The notes under the pieces: generated by a model
Database searches by the model: none
What the model was told of the DNA's origin: nothing
What the model saw: only the letters and a program-made list of their open reading frames with translations
Program-made: the position numbers and the translations under genes
Shown here: positions 53,141 through 63,212 of the stretch, piece after piece
Numbering within the stretch: position 1 is the stretch's first letter
Layout of the letters: every line of letters begins with the position of its first letter
Assembly: GCA_008636105.1 (NCBI GenBank)
Contig: VSDH01000001.1
Coordinates: 124,001-188,000 of the forward strand
Direction: 5' to 3'
Source: Candidatus Scalindua sediminis
Lineage (GTDB): Bacteria; Planctomycetota; Brocadiia; Brocadiales; Scalinduaceae
Length of the DNA: 64,000 nt

Positions 53141-54157
53141 ATGAAATACGAAAGTATTAACTATCTCTATCTACTGCCATTAGTTCTTATCATGGTTATA
53201 GCTTACATTGTATTTTTTAAGAACAAACAAAAGGCGCTAAGAAAGTTTGTTCAAGCAGAATTATTGGACAGAATAACCTTATCGGTAAGCAAAAAGAAGC
53301 GGATAGTAAAGGCTGCCTTTGCTATTACGGCCATACTCTTTATTATCTTTTCTCTAGTCCAGCCGAAATGGGGATATCGCTGGGAAGAGGTGGAGAGAAT
53401 GGGAGTTGATATAGTTGTTGCAGTAGATACATCCAGAAGTATGCTTGCGGAGGACATTAAACCTAACAGACTGGAGGCTGCCAAGAGAGAGATCAGGAGT
53501 CTTTTGAATATTATAGAGGGCGACAGGATTGGATTGGTCGCATTTGCAGGGACTGCTTATACTCAATGCCCGCTCACCCTTGATTACGGCGCATTCAATC
53601 TTTTCCTCGATGATCTCGATACCAATCTTATTCCTGTGGGAGGTACGGCTATTGGTGAGGCAATAAAAAAAAGCCTGTCAGCCTTTAATGATAAGGTAAA
53701 AAAACACAAGGCCATAGTCCTCATAACAGATGGTGAAGACCATCAGGGTAATGCAATAGAAATGGCAAAGATTGCCAAGGAACAGGGCATAATCATATAC
53801 ACAATAGGTGTGGGCAAGAAAGATGGCGCTTACATCAGGATAAGGGAAAATGGTAAGGAGGTTTTACTAAAAGATAAAGAAGGGAAGGTAGTAAAATCTC
53901 ACCTTGATGAAATAGCCTTAAACAGGATAGCATTGGAAACAGGAGGGGCGTATTCTCCGGCATACGGAACCCAATGGGGATTGGACAATATTTATAAAAA
54001 TATCATTGCCAAGATGGAGAAAAAAGAATTGGGCAGTAAAAAAATAAAGTTATATGAGAATCGCTACCAAATCCCATTATTTATCTCGCTTATCCTTATT
54101 ATGCTGGAATCATTGATCGGAGAAAGAGCCAGAAAAACCAATTCTCAGGTAACGTGA
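53141..54157 (+). CDS. BatA/BatB-like von Willebrand factor A membrane protein (second copy)
   Basis: A 338-residue paralogue of the previous protein with the same layout: N-terminal helices, 'VVAVDTSRSMLAEDIKPNRLEAAKREI', 'GLVAFAGTAYTQCPLTLDYGA', 'GGTAIGEAIKKSL', 'VLITDGEDHQG', and a C-terminal helix. Two vWA proteins side by side are normal for Bat operons (BatA and BatB). It overlaps the TPR gene by 4 bases. Confidence 0.88.
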   Translation: MKYESINYLYLLPLVLIMVIAYIVFFKNKQKALRKFVQAELLDRITLSVSKKKRIVKAAFAITAILFIIFSLVQPKWGYRWEEVERMGVDIVVAVDTSRSMLAEDIKPNRLEAAKREIRSLLNIIEGDRIGLVAFAGTAYTQCPLTLDYGAFNLFLDDLDTNLIPVGGTAIGEAIKKSLSAFNDKVKKHKAIVLITDGEDHQGNAIEMAKIAKEQGIIIYTIGVGKKDGAYIRIRENGKEVLLKDKEGKVVKSHLDEIALNRIALETGGAYSPAYGTQWGLDNIYKNIIAKMEKKELGSKKIKLYENRYQIPLFISLILIMLESLIGERARKTNSQVT

Positions 54158-54975
54158 AAAAAGAGAATGATATGCGAAATCTTAATACAAAAGTGAGTAT
54201 CTTTACATTGTTACTCTGCACAATGCTGATCGGATGGGTAGACCCGGCTTCAGATAAAAATGAGGAAGGGATTCAGCTCTACAATGAAGAAAAACCTGAC
54301 GAGGCAATCAGCAAATTTACGGATGCGCAATCATACGCCCCAGAATCACAATCATTAGATTTCAACATAGCAAATACTCATTACAAGGAAGGTAAATTCC
54401 CTGAGGCTGAAAAATCTTTTAAAGATGTTATGAAGACAAAAGATAATACCTTAAAAGCAAAGGCCAACTACAACCTGGGTAATACTATGTACAAACAGGG
54501 CAAATTCAAGGAAGCCCTTGACTTCTATAAAAAGACTATTGAATTAACTGAGGAGGAGAAGAGCAACTTGAAGGACAAAGAAACAGCAAGTATAAGAGAA
54601 GATGCTAAATACAATTATGAATTTGTCCAGAAAAAGATGGAAGAGATGCAAAAGGAACAACAGGAAAGACAAGAGCAAGAAAAACAAGAACAGGAACAGC
54701 AACAAGAAGAACAAGAAAAGGACAAACAGCAATCAGAAAAAGAAGACCCTGATCAACAAGAACAGCAAGACAATCAAGCTAAAGGGGAAAAGAAGGAATC
54801 GTCACAAGAAAATGAAGTGGAAGAACCACCACCACCACCTCATGAAAAGAGAGAAATGACGAAGGAGGAAGCTGAAAGGATTCTTGAAGCCATGAAACAG
54901 GCAGAGATGGCCGCAAGAGATGCAAAGGAAAAAAAACACAGAGCAGCACAATTTAGCATTGAAAAGAATTGGTAA
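54154..54975 (+). CDS. TPR protein with Gln/Glu-rich region (BatC-like)
   Basis: The GTG start overlaps the previous stop (GTGA). The 273-residue protein has a signal-like hydrophobic segment, three TPR units (about 35-135, e.g. 'ANYNLGNTMYKQGKFKEALDFY'), a long low-complexity coil of Gln, Glu and Lys (about 160-215), a proline run 'EPPPPPHEK', and a final helix. BatC-type proteins in Bat operons often have this TPR-plus-coil form. The repeat-rich DNA is also where shadow reading frames appear. Confidence 0.8.
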   Translation: MKKENDMRNLNTKVSIFTLLLCTMLIGWVDPASDKNEEGIQLYNEEKPDEAISKFTDAQSYAPESQSLDFNIANTHYKEGKFPEAEKSFKDVMKTKDNTLKAKANYNLGNTMYKQGKFKEALDFYKKTIELTEEEKSNLKDKETASIREDAKYNYEFVQKKMEEMQKEQQERQEQEKQEQEQQQEEQEKDKQQSEKEDPDQQEQQDNQAKGEKKESSQENEVEEPPPPPHEKREMTKEEAERILEAMKQAEMAARDAKEKKHRAAQFSIEKNW

Positions 54976-54979
54976 AAAA

Positions 54980-56818
54980 ATGATAAAGAAATTCTATACG
55001 ATTATTATCCTAACATTTCTATTTGTAAACAACCTCACGGCTGTTCATGCAGATGAAATAGAGCTTACGGCAAGTGTTGATAAAACCACGGTTGAATTAG
55101 GCAGCTACGTTCGCTTTACAATTGGTGTCCATGGCGCGTTTGATACAGATCAACCACAGCTTCCACCACTTGAAAGCTTTTCTCTTGGATATGGGCCGAC
55201 TGTATCCACTCAGACAAAGATAGTAAACAACGTTGTATACGTTTACCGTGGGTTCAGTTACGGATTGATTGCGAAGGAAAAAGGCAAATTTACAATAGGC
55301 CCTATAACATTAGAATATAAAGGGAAGACATATAAATCAAACCCGGTTAATGTAGAAGTTGTCGAAAGAACACCGTTTGATGGCAAGATTGACAAACGTA
55401 AAGGCAAAGATATTGATATTTCCAAAAAGATATTTGTTGAACTCTCGACTGATAAGAAAGAAGCCTATATCTATGAACAGATTATCAGGTCTTTCAAGTT
55501 ATATTTTCAGAAGGGATTGCCAATAGATGACCTTGAATATGTCCCTGCCTCAACTAAAAGCTTCCTTGTAGAAAAGCTTGGTGACGAGAGACGTTATGAG
55601 GAGGTTCGTGATGGAATACTCTACAGTGTAATAGAGCTTCGCACAGCGCTTTTTCCTGTAGTTTCGGGTAATATAGAAATACCTCCTGCAAAATTCAAAT
55701 GTAACATCCTTATCAGACAGCAATATAGAAGAAATTGGGATCCATTTGATAATTCGCTATTCGATGAGTTCCTTGGTAGAAATGAATATAGATACCCTGT
55801 GGAAAGAAGTACCAACTCATTAAAATTAAAAATAACACCCTTACCAGTATCTGGGAAGCCAGAAGGTTTTGCCGGTGCAGTTGGAAAGTTTACGATGGAC
55901 GTTTACGCAAAACCCACAGAAGTAAAAGTCGGCGACCCTATAACGTTATCCATAAACATTTCAGGAAAAGGGAACATACAAACAATTGGCGAACCGACAC
56001 TTGCTCCTGAAGGCTCGGAGGGTTTTGAGTTTTATCCTGCTGAAGTCAATACAACTATCACAGATAAAGAAGAAGGCATTAAGGGTGAAAAATTGTTCAG
56101 TAAAGTAATCGAGCCGCAACATGAAAACATTAAGGCAACGCCAGCAATATCGTTCAGTTTCTTTGATCCTGTATTAGAGAAATACCAGACTATTACCAGC
56201 AAACCAATCCCAATTATGGTAGAGCAATCTGATATGGAGATACCCATATACCTTTCACTTGAAGGCGTTGAAAAGACAAAGGCGCAGGCCAGAATATTGA
56301 CCAAGGACATCCTGCCTATAATGTCTGATTTATACTCATTTAAAAATCAAGGGGTTGTTATATATAAAAGGCCTTTGTTTATGGCCCTTATTTTTTTCGC
56401 GCCAATACTGTTTATATTTTCCTGTGTATACTTACAGAGGCATAGAGAGTTATTGCAAACTGATGTGAGCTATGCAAGAAAAAGACGTGCGCCGTCTCAG
56501 ATGAAAAAACAGCTTTCCAATACAAGACAACTCATACAACATGGAAATCCTCCAGAATTTTACGCAGCACTTGCCAAAACGCTAACAGACTATATTGCAA
56601 ATAAAACAGATTTACCACCGGCTTCTATCACACTCGAAAATGTCTCTGATACCTTAGGCAACCGCGGCGTTTCTTCCGGTACTGTAGAAAAACTTAAACA
56701 ATGCCTTGAGTCGTGCGACCATGGTAGATTTTCTGCTCGTCATCACCCAAAGGATCAATTGGAAGATACGTTTAAGACTGCAGAAAACGTCATTAAGCTT
56801 TTAGAAAAACAATTATGA
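54980..56818 (+). CDS. BatD family protein
   Basis: I place the start at the ATG at 54980 (612 residues). It gives the signal peptide 'MIKKFYTIIILTFLFVNNL' with cleavage near 'VHADE' and follows the previous stop by 4 bases. The frame stays open upstream inside the TPR gene, but that part looks like shadow. The periplasmic domain 'ELTASVDKTTVELGSYVRFTI' and the repeated beta domains fit BatD (oxygen-tolerance family), with a C-terminal membrane helix ('MALIFFAPILFIFSCVYL') and a cytoplasmic end. It works with BatA, BatB and BatC. Confidence 0.85.
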   Translation: MIKKFYTIIILTFLFVNNLTAVHADEIELTASVDKTTVELGSYVRFTIGVHGAFDTDQPQLPPLESFSLGYGPTVSTQTKIVNNVVYVYRGFSYGLIAKEKGKFTIGPITLEYKGKTYKSNPVNVEVVERTPFDGKIDKRKGKDIDISKKIFVELSTDKKEAYIYEQIIRSFKLYFQKGLPIDDLEYVPASTKSFLVEKLGDERRYEEVRDGILYSVIELRTALFPVVSGNIEIPPAKFKCNILIRQQYRRNWDPFDNSLFDEFLGRNEYRYPVERSTNSLKLKITPLPVSGKPEGFAGAVGKFTMDVYAKPTEVKVGDPITLSINISGKGNIQTIGEPTLAPEGSEGFEFYPAEVNTTITDKEEGIKGEKLFSKVIEPQHENIKATPAISFSFFDPVLEKYQTITSKPIPIMVEQSDMEIPIYLSLEGVEKTKAQARILTKDILPIMSDLYSFKNQGVVIYKRPLFMALIFFAPILFIFSCVYLQRHRELLQTDVSYARKRRAPSQMKKQLSNTRQLIQHGNPPEFYAALAKTLTDYIANKTDLPPASITLENVSDTLGNRGVSSGTVEKLKQCLESCDHGRFSARHHPKDQLEDTFKTAENVIKLLEKQL

Positions 56819-57675
56819 GGAGAAAAAAAATATTAACATTTTTTATTCTTTTTCTTATGTTTCTTTCCGGTAGCCTGACTTTTGCTGGAGAGGTAACACG
56901 AGAAGAAGCTATTGATGTCTTCTTTAAAGCAAATGAAGAGTACAATGCTGCCCAAAAGGAAATGGCCGCAAAAAAAGAAAAAGAGGCTTTAGAAAAATTT
57001 GAACATGCCGCACGGCTTTATGAGAAACTGCTCGGGTCCAATTTTATAAGCGGGCAGATTTACTATAACCTGGGTAATGCATATTATAGACAGGGGATGG
57101 CCGGAAGGGCAATCCTACACTACCGCAGGGCAGAAAAACTGCTTCCAAGAAATGCCGACGTAAAGGCGAATATAGACTTATTGAAAAGCGATTTTGAGGA
57201 TAAAGAGTCAATGCGCCAGATGCCGGAGATCCTGAAGATTATGTGTTTCTGGTATTTCTTTCTTAATATAAATGAGATTACGACCCTTACTATATATATG
57301 TATCTTGCTTTTATGGCATCTATTCTCTCAATCATTTTTTTAAGATTCCAATGGCTTAAAAATATTTCCACTATTTTGGCGTCATGTCTATTCGTGTTGG
57401 TTATTTCTCTTGGTCTAATGGCTTATAATCAATACTCTATTGAGAGAGGTGTAGTAATCGCCGACGAATGTGAGATAAGATACGGACCTGGCGAAGAATA
57501 CGAACCCAAATTTGAGATACATGAAGGTGCAGAGGTTAAAATAGAGGAGGAAAGAAACAAGTGGTATAAGGTGTATGTCTATGTGGATGTTGAAAGTATT
57601 CGTGATAATGAGGAGCAGAAGGATATGGAGTTCAAAAAGGGCTGGATACCGAAAGCCAAAGTAGAGAAGATATGA
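56815..57675 (+). CDS. TPR and SH3-like membrane protein (BatE-like)
   Basis: A 286-residue protein with a signal peptide (about 5-22), TPR units ('IYYNLGNAYYRQGMAGRAILHYRRAE'-type, about 30-120), two membrane helices (about 155-200), and a C-terminal bacterial SH3-like domain 'VIADECEIRYGPGEEYEPKFEI'. This layout matches BatE/TPR-SH3 proteins that close Bat operons. The ATG overlaps the BatD stop by 4 bases. It is the last gene of the operon. Confidence 0.82.
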   Translation: MRRKKILTFFILFLMFLSGSLTFAGEVTREEAIDVFFKANEEYNAAQKEMAAKKEKEALEKFEHAARLYEKLLGSNFISGQIYYNLGNAYYRQGMAGRAILHYRRAEKLLPRNADVKANIDLLKSDFEDKESMRQMPEILKIMCFWYFFLNINEITTLTIYMYLAFMASILSIIFLRFQWLKNISTILASCLFVLVISLGLMAYNQYSIERGVVIADECEIRYGPGEEYEPKFEIHEGAEVKIEEERNKWYKVYVYVDVESIRDNEEQKDMEFKKGWIPKAKVEKI

Positions 57676-57809
57676 GGAATTGGCTTAGAAAACATTTTGT
57701 TTTCTGGTAAGATTGTGTATACTTAACCCAAATTATACCAGATTTTTTAATAAATCTTTGCAAAAGTCCTTAAAGGTGTATATCAAAATTTTCAATTAGG
57801 GTTGGGAAT

Positions 57810-58169
57810 ATGATCGATGATCCTGAAAAACGAAAATACCCAAGGGTTTCTCCTGGTGTCAATTTTGGTGTGATGGTGCAGCATGTTGACAAGAAAGACA
57901 GGGAATACTATGAAGGCATAATTAAGGATGTCAGTCTTGGGGGTATGTTTATCGACACCGACCATCTACCCCCAAAAGGTAGTATGGTCGTCATACAGTT
58001 TAGGTCGAACAAAGAAGGGGATGAACGGCCTGTCATTGCCAAGGGGTTGGTTTGCTGGACGCAAAAATGGAAGCGGCCTCATGGAATGGGGATTGATTTC
58101 ATCGAATTTGAGGGACTCGGAAACACTCCCTTTGAAGAATGGTTCAAGAAACATTTCCAATCACAATAA
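57810..58169 (+). CDS. PilZ domain protein
   Basis: A 119-residue single-domain protein. The c-di-GMP binding motif RxxxR appears as 'RKYPR' (residues 8-12), and the second motif (D/N)xSxxG as 'DVSLGG' near 43-48, with 'RPHGMGIDFIEF' near the end. PilZ proteins bind cyclic di-GMP and alter the activity of partners. The HD-GYP protein at 28.5 kb may lower the same signal. A GGG-rich sequence before the ATG may act as a ribosome binding site. It is a monocistronic gene. Confidence 0.85.
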   Translation: MIDDPEKRKYPRVSPGVNFGVMVQHVDKKDREYYEGIIKDVSLGGMFIDTDHLPPKGSMVVIQFRSNKEGDERPVIAKGLVCWTQKWKRPHGMGIDFIEFEGLGNTPFEEWFKKHFQSQ

Positions 58170-58465
58170 CTTTATACAATTGGGACCATAATAAGGACAA
58201 GCACTTTTTTACTCCGCGCCGTCCGCTGTTATCACTCAATCACGTCATTAGAATCTGATAATTGATATCCCCCAAGAAATAGGCTTGTATTAACCTTCAA
58301 GCGCCGTTAAGATAAATTTCAACGCTATTGGAGGGTATATTACATGCCATCAATTAAAGAAAAATCCCTTCAACTTCCTTCCCATGAACGAGCATAATTA
58401 GCAGGACACCTTATAAATAGTCTCTGTCTCTTTATAAACTTCAAGTTGAGAAGATATAAGACCTG

Positions 58466-59269
58466 ATGGATAACTCACTGGCAGAATATCTTGATTTTGC
58501 TATTAAGGTAAGTAAAGATGCCGGTAAACTTAATCTCGCATTCTTTGAAAAACCCAAAAAAATTCGTATCAAGAAGGATAATTCTCTGGTAACAGAAGCT
58601 GATATTCAATCTGAGACATTAGTCAGAAATAAAATAACAAAAAGATTCCCCGAGCATGGGATTCTTGGAGAAGAATCAGGCCTGAAAAAGTCTACGTCAC
58701 ATTATTACTGGTGTATAGACCCTCTAGATGGAACTACAAACTTTGTCAGGGGAATACCCGTTTTTGCAGTATCAATTGCATTATTATACAGAAACAAACC
58801 CATTGTGGGTGTTGTTTATGATCCGGTCAGTAAAAATTTATTTTGTGCTGCAAAGGGAGAGGGTTCCTTTCTTAATAATACATCCTTAAAACCACCAAAA
58901 ATCATACCACAAAAAGAATTAATGTTTGCGGTTCAATCGGAATATGATGGAAGAGTTCCTGGTTATTTAAATCAGATACTTAAAAAGGCAAAGATCCGTT
59001 CTATTGGAGTTGCATCGCTACATGTTTGTTATGTAGCGGCAGGTTGGGTTGATTGTTATATCGGTGATCGATGTTCTTTGTGGGATATCGCTGGAGGTTC
59101 TATTATACTGACCGAGGCGGGAGGCGTTATAAGTAAGCCGAATGGCAAAAAAATCTTTCCACTAGAATGTGATATATCAACTTATGTAGATACAAGTATA
59201 CGTTGCATTGCTGCCAGGAAGAATAAACACAAAAAGATTCTCAGCGAATATTTTTCGTCATATACATAA
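58466..59269 (+). CDS. Inositol monophosphatase family protein (SuhB-like)
   Basis: A 267-residue protein of the Mg-dependent FIG superfamily: 'SLVTEADIQSETLVRNKI', 'FPEHGILGEESG', the metal motif 'WCIDPLDGTTNFVRGIPVF', and the second motif 'LWDIAGGSIILTEAGGVIS'. It could act on inositol or histidinol phosphates, or other sugar phosphates; the family cannot be resolved from sequence alone. It is 2 bases from the ROK kinase gene, so the pair is likely one unit of sugar metabolism. Confidence 0.9.
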   Translation: MDNSLAEYLDFAIKVSKDAGKLNLAFFEKPKKIRIKKDNSLVTEADIQSETLVRNKITKRFPEHGILGEESGLKKSTSHYYWCIDPLDGTTNFVRGIPVFAVSIALLYRNKPIVGVVYDPVSKNLFCAAKGEGSFLNNTSLKPPKIIPQKELMFAVQSEYDGRVPGYLNQILKKAKIRSIGVASLHVCYVAAGWVDCYIGDRCSLWDIAGGSIILTEAGGVISKPNGKKIFPLECDISTYVDTSIRCIAARKNKHKKILSEYFSSYT

Positions 59270-59271
59270 TT

Positions 59272-60234
59272 ATGAAAAAAACAACAAATAGCTGCGCACT
59301 GGCTGCAGACGTAGGTGGCACAAATACCCGGATGGCAGTTGTAACAGGTGAAGGAGAGATTCTTACACAGTCGAAAAGGCCCACACATTGTAAAAAAGGC
59401 AGGGACGAGATGATTAAGTTCCTTGTTTCTTTTTCAAGAGAAACTATTGAAAAATCACAACTGCCGAGGAATGAAATATGCGGAATTGGAATAGGTTTTC
59501 CCGGTCCTTTGAATGCCAAGTCCGGCATAGTCTTCAACCCTCCAAATCTGATAGGTTGGGACAACGTTCCATTGAAGGACATACTCGAAGAAGAGTTGAA
59601 AATGCCTGTTTCTGTTGAAAACGACGCTAACTCAGCAGCCCTGGGTGAATGGTGGAAGGGGGTAGGAGCCGGGACAAACAGTTTGGTTTGCATTACATTG
59701 GGCACGGGTATCGGAGGAGGTATAATTCTGGATGGAAGAGTCTGGCATGGTGCATCATGGATAGCGGGCGAAATAGGACATACGACTATTATAAGAGACG
59801 GGATGAATTGCACCTGTGGAAATAAAGGATGTCTTGAGGCCTATGCCTCATCCAGAGGAATTATAGAAAGAGTAAACATTGCGTTATCAGACAAAAGAGG
59901 CAAAGGTAAATTTCAGCCAATTACAGAGCTTAAGCAATTGGACCAGTTGGTATTACAAGGCAACGAAATTATATTAAACGTTATTAAGGAAACCGGAGTT
60001 ATACTGGGAATTGCCGTGGCTAATCTTGCAAACCTTCTAAATCCTGAAATGGTCGTATTGTTTGGAGGCGTAACTAACCTGGGAGAAAACCTCATCAAGC
60101 CTTTAAGGGAAGAAGTTAAGAAAAGGGCATTTAAAAAGGCAACTGAGTCGCTAAGGATAGAGGTAGCGAAGCTGGGTGATAACAGCGGAATACTTGGCGC
60201 AGCAAAGAGTATCTTTTTGAAGCTGCAAAGCTAA
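59272..60234 (+). CDS. ROK family sugar kinase (glucokinase-like)
   Basis: A 320-residue protein with the N-terminal phosphate-binding 'LAADVGGTNTRMAVV', 'GIGFPGPLNAKSGIVFNPPNL', 'VENDANSAALGEWW', 'TLGTGIGGGIILDG' and the ROK zinc motif 'CTCGNKGCLEAYAS'. It phosphorylates glucose or a related hexose with ATP. It partners by gene order with an inositol-phosphatase-type enzyme. Confidence 0.92.
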   Translation: MKKTTNSCALAADVGGTNTRMAVVTGEGEILTQSKRPTHCKKGRDEMIKFLVSFSRETIEKSQLPRNEICGIGIGFPGPLNAKSGIVFNPPNLIGWDNVPLKDILEEELKMPVSVENDANSAALGEWWKGVGAGTNSLVCITLGTGIGGGIILDGRVWHGASWIAGEIGHTTIIRDGMNCTCGNKGCLEAYASSRGIIERVNIALSDKRGKGKFQPITELKQLDQLVLQGNEIILNVIKETGVILGIAVANLANLLNPEMVVLFGGVTNLGENLIKPLREEVKKRAFKKATESLRIEVAKLGDNSGILGAAKSIFLKLQS

Positions 60235-60275
60235 AGCAAGCTTAAGCTTATTCCATGAGCTATGTTTTGTAATAT

Positions 60276-61748
60276 CTAACTTACGGGAACACCATTTTCT
60301 ACAGGAGCGGATACCGAGACAGTACTGCTCTTATACCAGTCCTGATAATAGTCTCCAGAGTCATATAGTTTATGTAGATTTTCAAGTACCTGTTCAAATA
60401 CCTGCTGCCAGTCAGAACCAACCCTGAAGCCAAACATAGCGTTGCGTTTGCCATGCCTCGTACTACCAATAGTCTTAAGTGACTTTCTAAAGCGCATTCT
60501 CAGGTTGTCACCGGCATAAAGATGGTCATACATATACTGCATACCTTCAATAAAATCTTCCAGGGTCATGTCAACAAATCTATGAACTACATGCGCAGTA
60601 TCGTAATATTTCCAGTCAGCAGGATAGTTCTTACGGAAAATCCTCTTTTCTGAATCCAATCTATGATAAAGCTCAGTTTTCGGAAACGGACAATTGATAC
60701 CAAAGGTAAGGACGTCAATGTTATTTTCCAATACAAATTCTGTCATCCTTTTGAATGAATCTTTACCGTCTCCATCTGCTCCCAGGACTATAGACCCCCA
60801 AACAACAAGGCCGTGGTCATGAATCTTTTGAATGCAGTCATAATAATTATCCGTACCAAGCCTTAAATTGGTCTTTTTGTGCATCTTCTCCAGGACAGCT
60901 TCATTTGTCGATTCTATTCCGCAGAGAAATCCAAAGTTTCCACTCTTTGCCATCAGATCGAGCGCCTCCGCATCCTGCGATATATTAAGCGCCGTAAATC
61001 CGAGCCAATCCTTTTCAATACCTCTTTCTATCATCCCACGCCAGAGTGCCTTTGCCCTATTAGCAGAGTTCTTACTATGACCATAGAAATTATCTTCAGC
61101 AAACATTAAGCCCTTGTAATCAGTTGCTTCCATCTCATCCAGGACGTCTTCGTATGGCCTTTCTCTGAATTTTTTCCCCTGGAAGGTGGGTACACTGCAG
61201 AAATCGCAGTAATTTGGACATCCTTTTGTTGTAACTATAGAAGAAAACTTGTAATCGTATTTCTTTTTCAGCAATTCTCTGTCTGGGAAAACATGCTTCA
61301 TTTCTGATAAGTCTGGCAGCCCTCCATTATAAACTTTTTTGAGTTGACCGTTTTCAAAATCCTTAATGACTTGAGGCCACAGAGCTTCCGCTTCTCCCGT
61401 AAATACAGCATCAACGTATTTAGATGCTTCATCAGGCACTACGGATGCATGGATTCCGCCAAGTATCACGGTCATACCTTTTTTTCTACATATTTCAGCT
61501 ATCTTGTACGCCCTTGCCACTTGATATGTAACAGAGGTCATACATACCAAATCAACAGGCTCAAAGGTTAATTCACCATTATCATCAAGGGCAAGGTCCA
61601 GATTCTCATCAATTACGTCAAACTCCCAGTCTCCGGGTGTAAGGGCGGCAATATATGCCAGATTTAAGGGCATTTGTACTATGACGGTTATACTTTCCTC
61701 ACCATGCCTTCCCGGTGGGTGTGGATTGATAAGCATCATTTTTCGCAT
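60276..61748 (-). CDS. B12-binding-type radical SAM protein
   Basis: A 490-residue protein. The N-terminal Rossmann-like part ('MLINPHPPGRHGEESI', 'VILGGIHASVVPDEA') fits a cobalamin-binding domain. The radical SAM core follows, with the iron-sulfur motif Cx3Cx2C in 'TTKGCPNYCDFCSVPTF' near residue 180. The C-terminal half has extra helices and four or five Trp/Tyr-rich stretches. Related proteins lie with ladderane and hopanoid genes; the reaction here is unknown. It is the third gene of the operon, 12 bases after the CrtI-like gene. Confidence 0.88.
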   Translation of the reverse strand: MRKMMLINPHPPGRHGEESITVIVQMPLNLAYIAALTPGDWEFDVIDENLDLALDDNGELTFEPVDLVCMTSVTYQVARAYKIAEICRKKGMTVILGGIHASVVPDEASKYVDAVFTGEAEALWPQVIKDFENGQLKKVYNGGLPDLSEMKHVFPDRELLKKKYDYKFSSIVTTKGCPNYCDFCSVPTFQGKKFRERPYEDVLDEMEATDYKGLMFAEDNFYGHSKNSANRAKALWRGMIERGIEKDWLGFTALNISQDAEALDLMAKSGNFGFLCGIESTNEAVLEKMHKKTNLRLGTDNYYDCIQKIHDHGLVVWGSIVLGADGDGKDSFKRMTEFVLENNIDVLTFGINCPFPKTELYHRLDSEKRIFRKNYPADWKYYDTAHVVHRFVDMTLEDFIEGMQYMYDHLYAGDNLRMRFRKSLKTIGSTRHGKRNAMFGFRVGSDWQQVFEQVLENLHKLYDSGDYYQDWYKSSTVSVSAPVENGVPVS

Positions 61749-61760
61749 TTTATTCTCCTT

Positions 61761-63206
61761 CTAATTATTTAAAATCAAATTCGCCACCCTCCAACCAGAG
61801 GATACAACCGCGCATACCCCTGGTCCCGGGTTTGTCCAATGTCCTGCTAGAAATAGATTATTGAAAGGTGTTTTATGTTGAAGTCTATTCGACCATGTCT
61901 GATCCACGGTAACAGCCCAACCGTAGGCAGCACCTTTTGAATTGAGTGTATAGCGTTTAAGTGTCTTCGGTGTTGCTGCTTCGATAACGTCGATATGATT
62001 TCGGACGTTGGGAACAAGAGTTTCAAGATATTTTAATGTATATTCTTTCATTTCTTCTTTAAAGGTTACCCAATCCTCTATATCACCATAGTCTTCTTTT
62101 AAGGATACAACAACAGAAATTATCTGCTTCTCATCAGGGGCAAGGCTTTTATCTGTTTTTGTCGGTACCGATATATAAAACCAACCATTATCGGAAAAAC
62201 TTATATCATCTGACGTATGGTAGAAGCCTCTTTTTAGTGCTCTTAAGTCAATACCTTTATCAAGACCCAGATATAATAGAAAAAATGAAGTACTTTCCTT
62301 CATTGACTGGATCTTACGAAGATAGGAATCGTTAACTTCCTTTTCTTCTATTAACTCGGAAAAGGTTTGCTTTGGATCGATGTTTGATACAAAAACATCA
62401 GCAAAATACTCTTTTCCTTTATTTGTCACAACTCCCTTCGCAAGCGTATCCCTTGTGTATATCTTGTTGACGGTAGAAGATAGCATAATTTGACCGCCAT
62501 AGTCAATGAATTTTTGAGCGATTGCATCGGCGAAATTTTGGGTACTGCCAACAGGGTAAAAAGCCCCATCCTTTAGATAATTTACCAGCATCTGGCACAT
62601 ACCAATTGCTGAGACTTCGTGAGGAGGCGAACCGATGTAGCCCCATTGTGCGGACAAGATTGTTTTAAGTTGCTCTTCAGCAAAAAACTTATCCAGCATT
62701 TCCTTGTAAGTAACGTCTTGATATTTACTTAGCAATTTGCTTCTTTCGCCCCTAACCGTAGACCGATACAGTCCGACAAATTCTTTAAAAAAGGATGATA
62801 AATTTTCACTTTCGTATGGGAACCGTTGTTTTAGTAAGTTGATATAATCATCAATCTCGGCGGGAATATCTATAGAAAAAGAAGGAAAATTTATGCTGTC
62901 CATAGGATCAAGTCTTAAAAAATTAATACTTATATCAAGTTCTTTAAGGCTTCTACCGACTATACTCCATTTTCCACATCCACCGATGTGGTGAACGGCT
63001 GCATCGAAAATAAAGCCTTTTCTTTTGAAAGAAGTGCAATAACCCCCGGGTATATTATGTTGTTCAATTATCAAAACTTTTTTTCCACTTTTTGCCAGGA
63101 AAGCACCGCAGATTAGTCCTCCAATCCCGGCCCCTAATATAATTACGTCATACCTGGATTGTATTTTGGATTCATCTAAGGAAAAGTCACCTGTAGAAAC
63201 AGCCAT
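61761..63206 (-). CDS. CrtI/phytoene-desaturase-like FAD oxidoreductase
   Basis: A 481-residue flavoprotein with the dinucleotide motif 'VIILGAGIGGLICGAFLAKSG', 'EQHNIPGGYCTSF', and the C-terminal 'NLFLAGHWTNPGPGVCAVVSSGW' expected of the CrtI/CrtNM desaturase family. Such proteins introduce or isomerise double bonds in lipid chains. In anammox bacteria, CrtI-like enzymes are among the candidates for ladderane synthesis. It lies 6 bases after the FabF-like gene and before the radical SAM gene, so a joint pathway is likely. Confidence 0.88.
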   Translation of the reverse strand: MAVSTGDFSLDESKIQSRYDVIILGAGIGGLICGAFLAKSGKKVLIIEQHNIPGGYCTSFKRKGFIFDAAVHHIGGCGKWSIVGRSLKELDISINFLRLDPMDSINFPSFSIDIPAEIDDYINLLKQRFPYESENLSSFFKEFVGLYRSTVRGERSKLLSKYQDVTYKEMLDKFFAEEQLKTILSAQWGYIGSPPHEVSAIGMCQMLVNYLKDGAFYPVGSTQNFADAIAQKFIDYGGQIMLSSTVNKIYTRDTLAKGVVTNKGKEYFADVFVSNIDPKQTFSELIEEKEVNDSYLRKIQSMKESTSFFLLYLGLDKGIDLRALKRGFYHTSDDISFSDNGWFYISVPTKTDKSLAPDEKQIISVVVSLKEDYGDIEDWVTFKEEMKEYTLKYLETLVPNVRNHIDVIEAATPKTLKRYTLNSKGAAYGWAVTVDQTWSNRLQHKTPFNNLFLAGHWTNPGPGVCAVVSSGWRVANLILNN

Positions 63207-63212
63207 TATAAG

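Noticed and set aside
54602-54859. An 85-codon frame inside the TPR gene
   Set aside because: It is the out-of-frame reading of the CAR/GAR-rich low-complexity region and consists of Lys/Asn/Arg runs.
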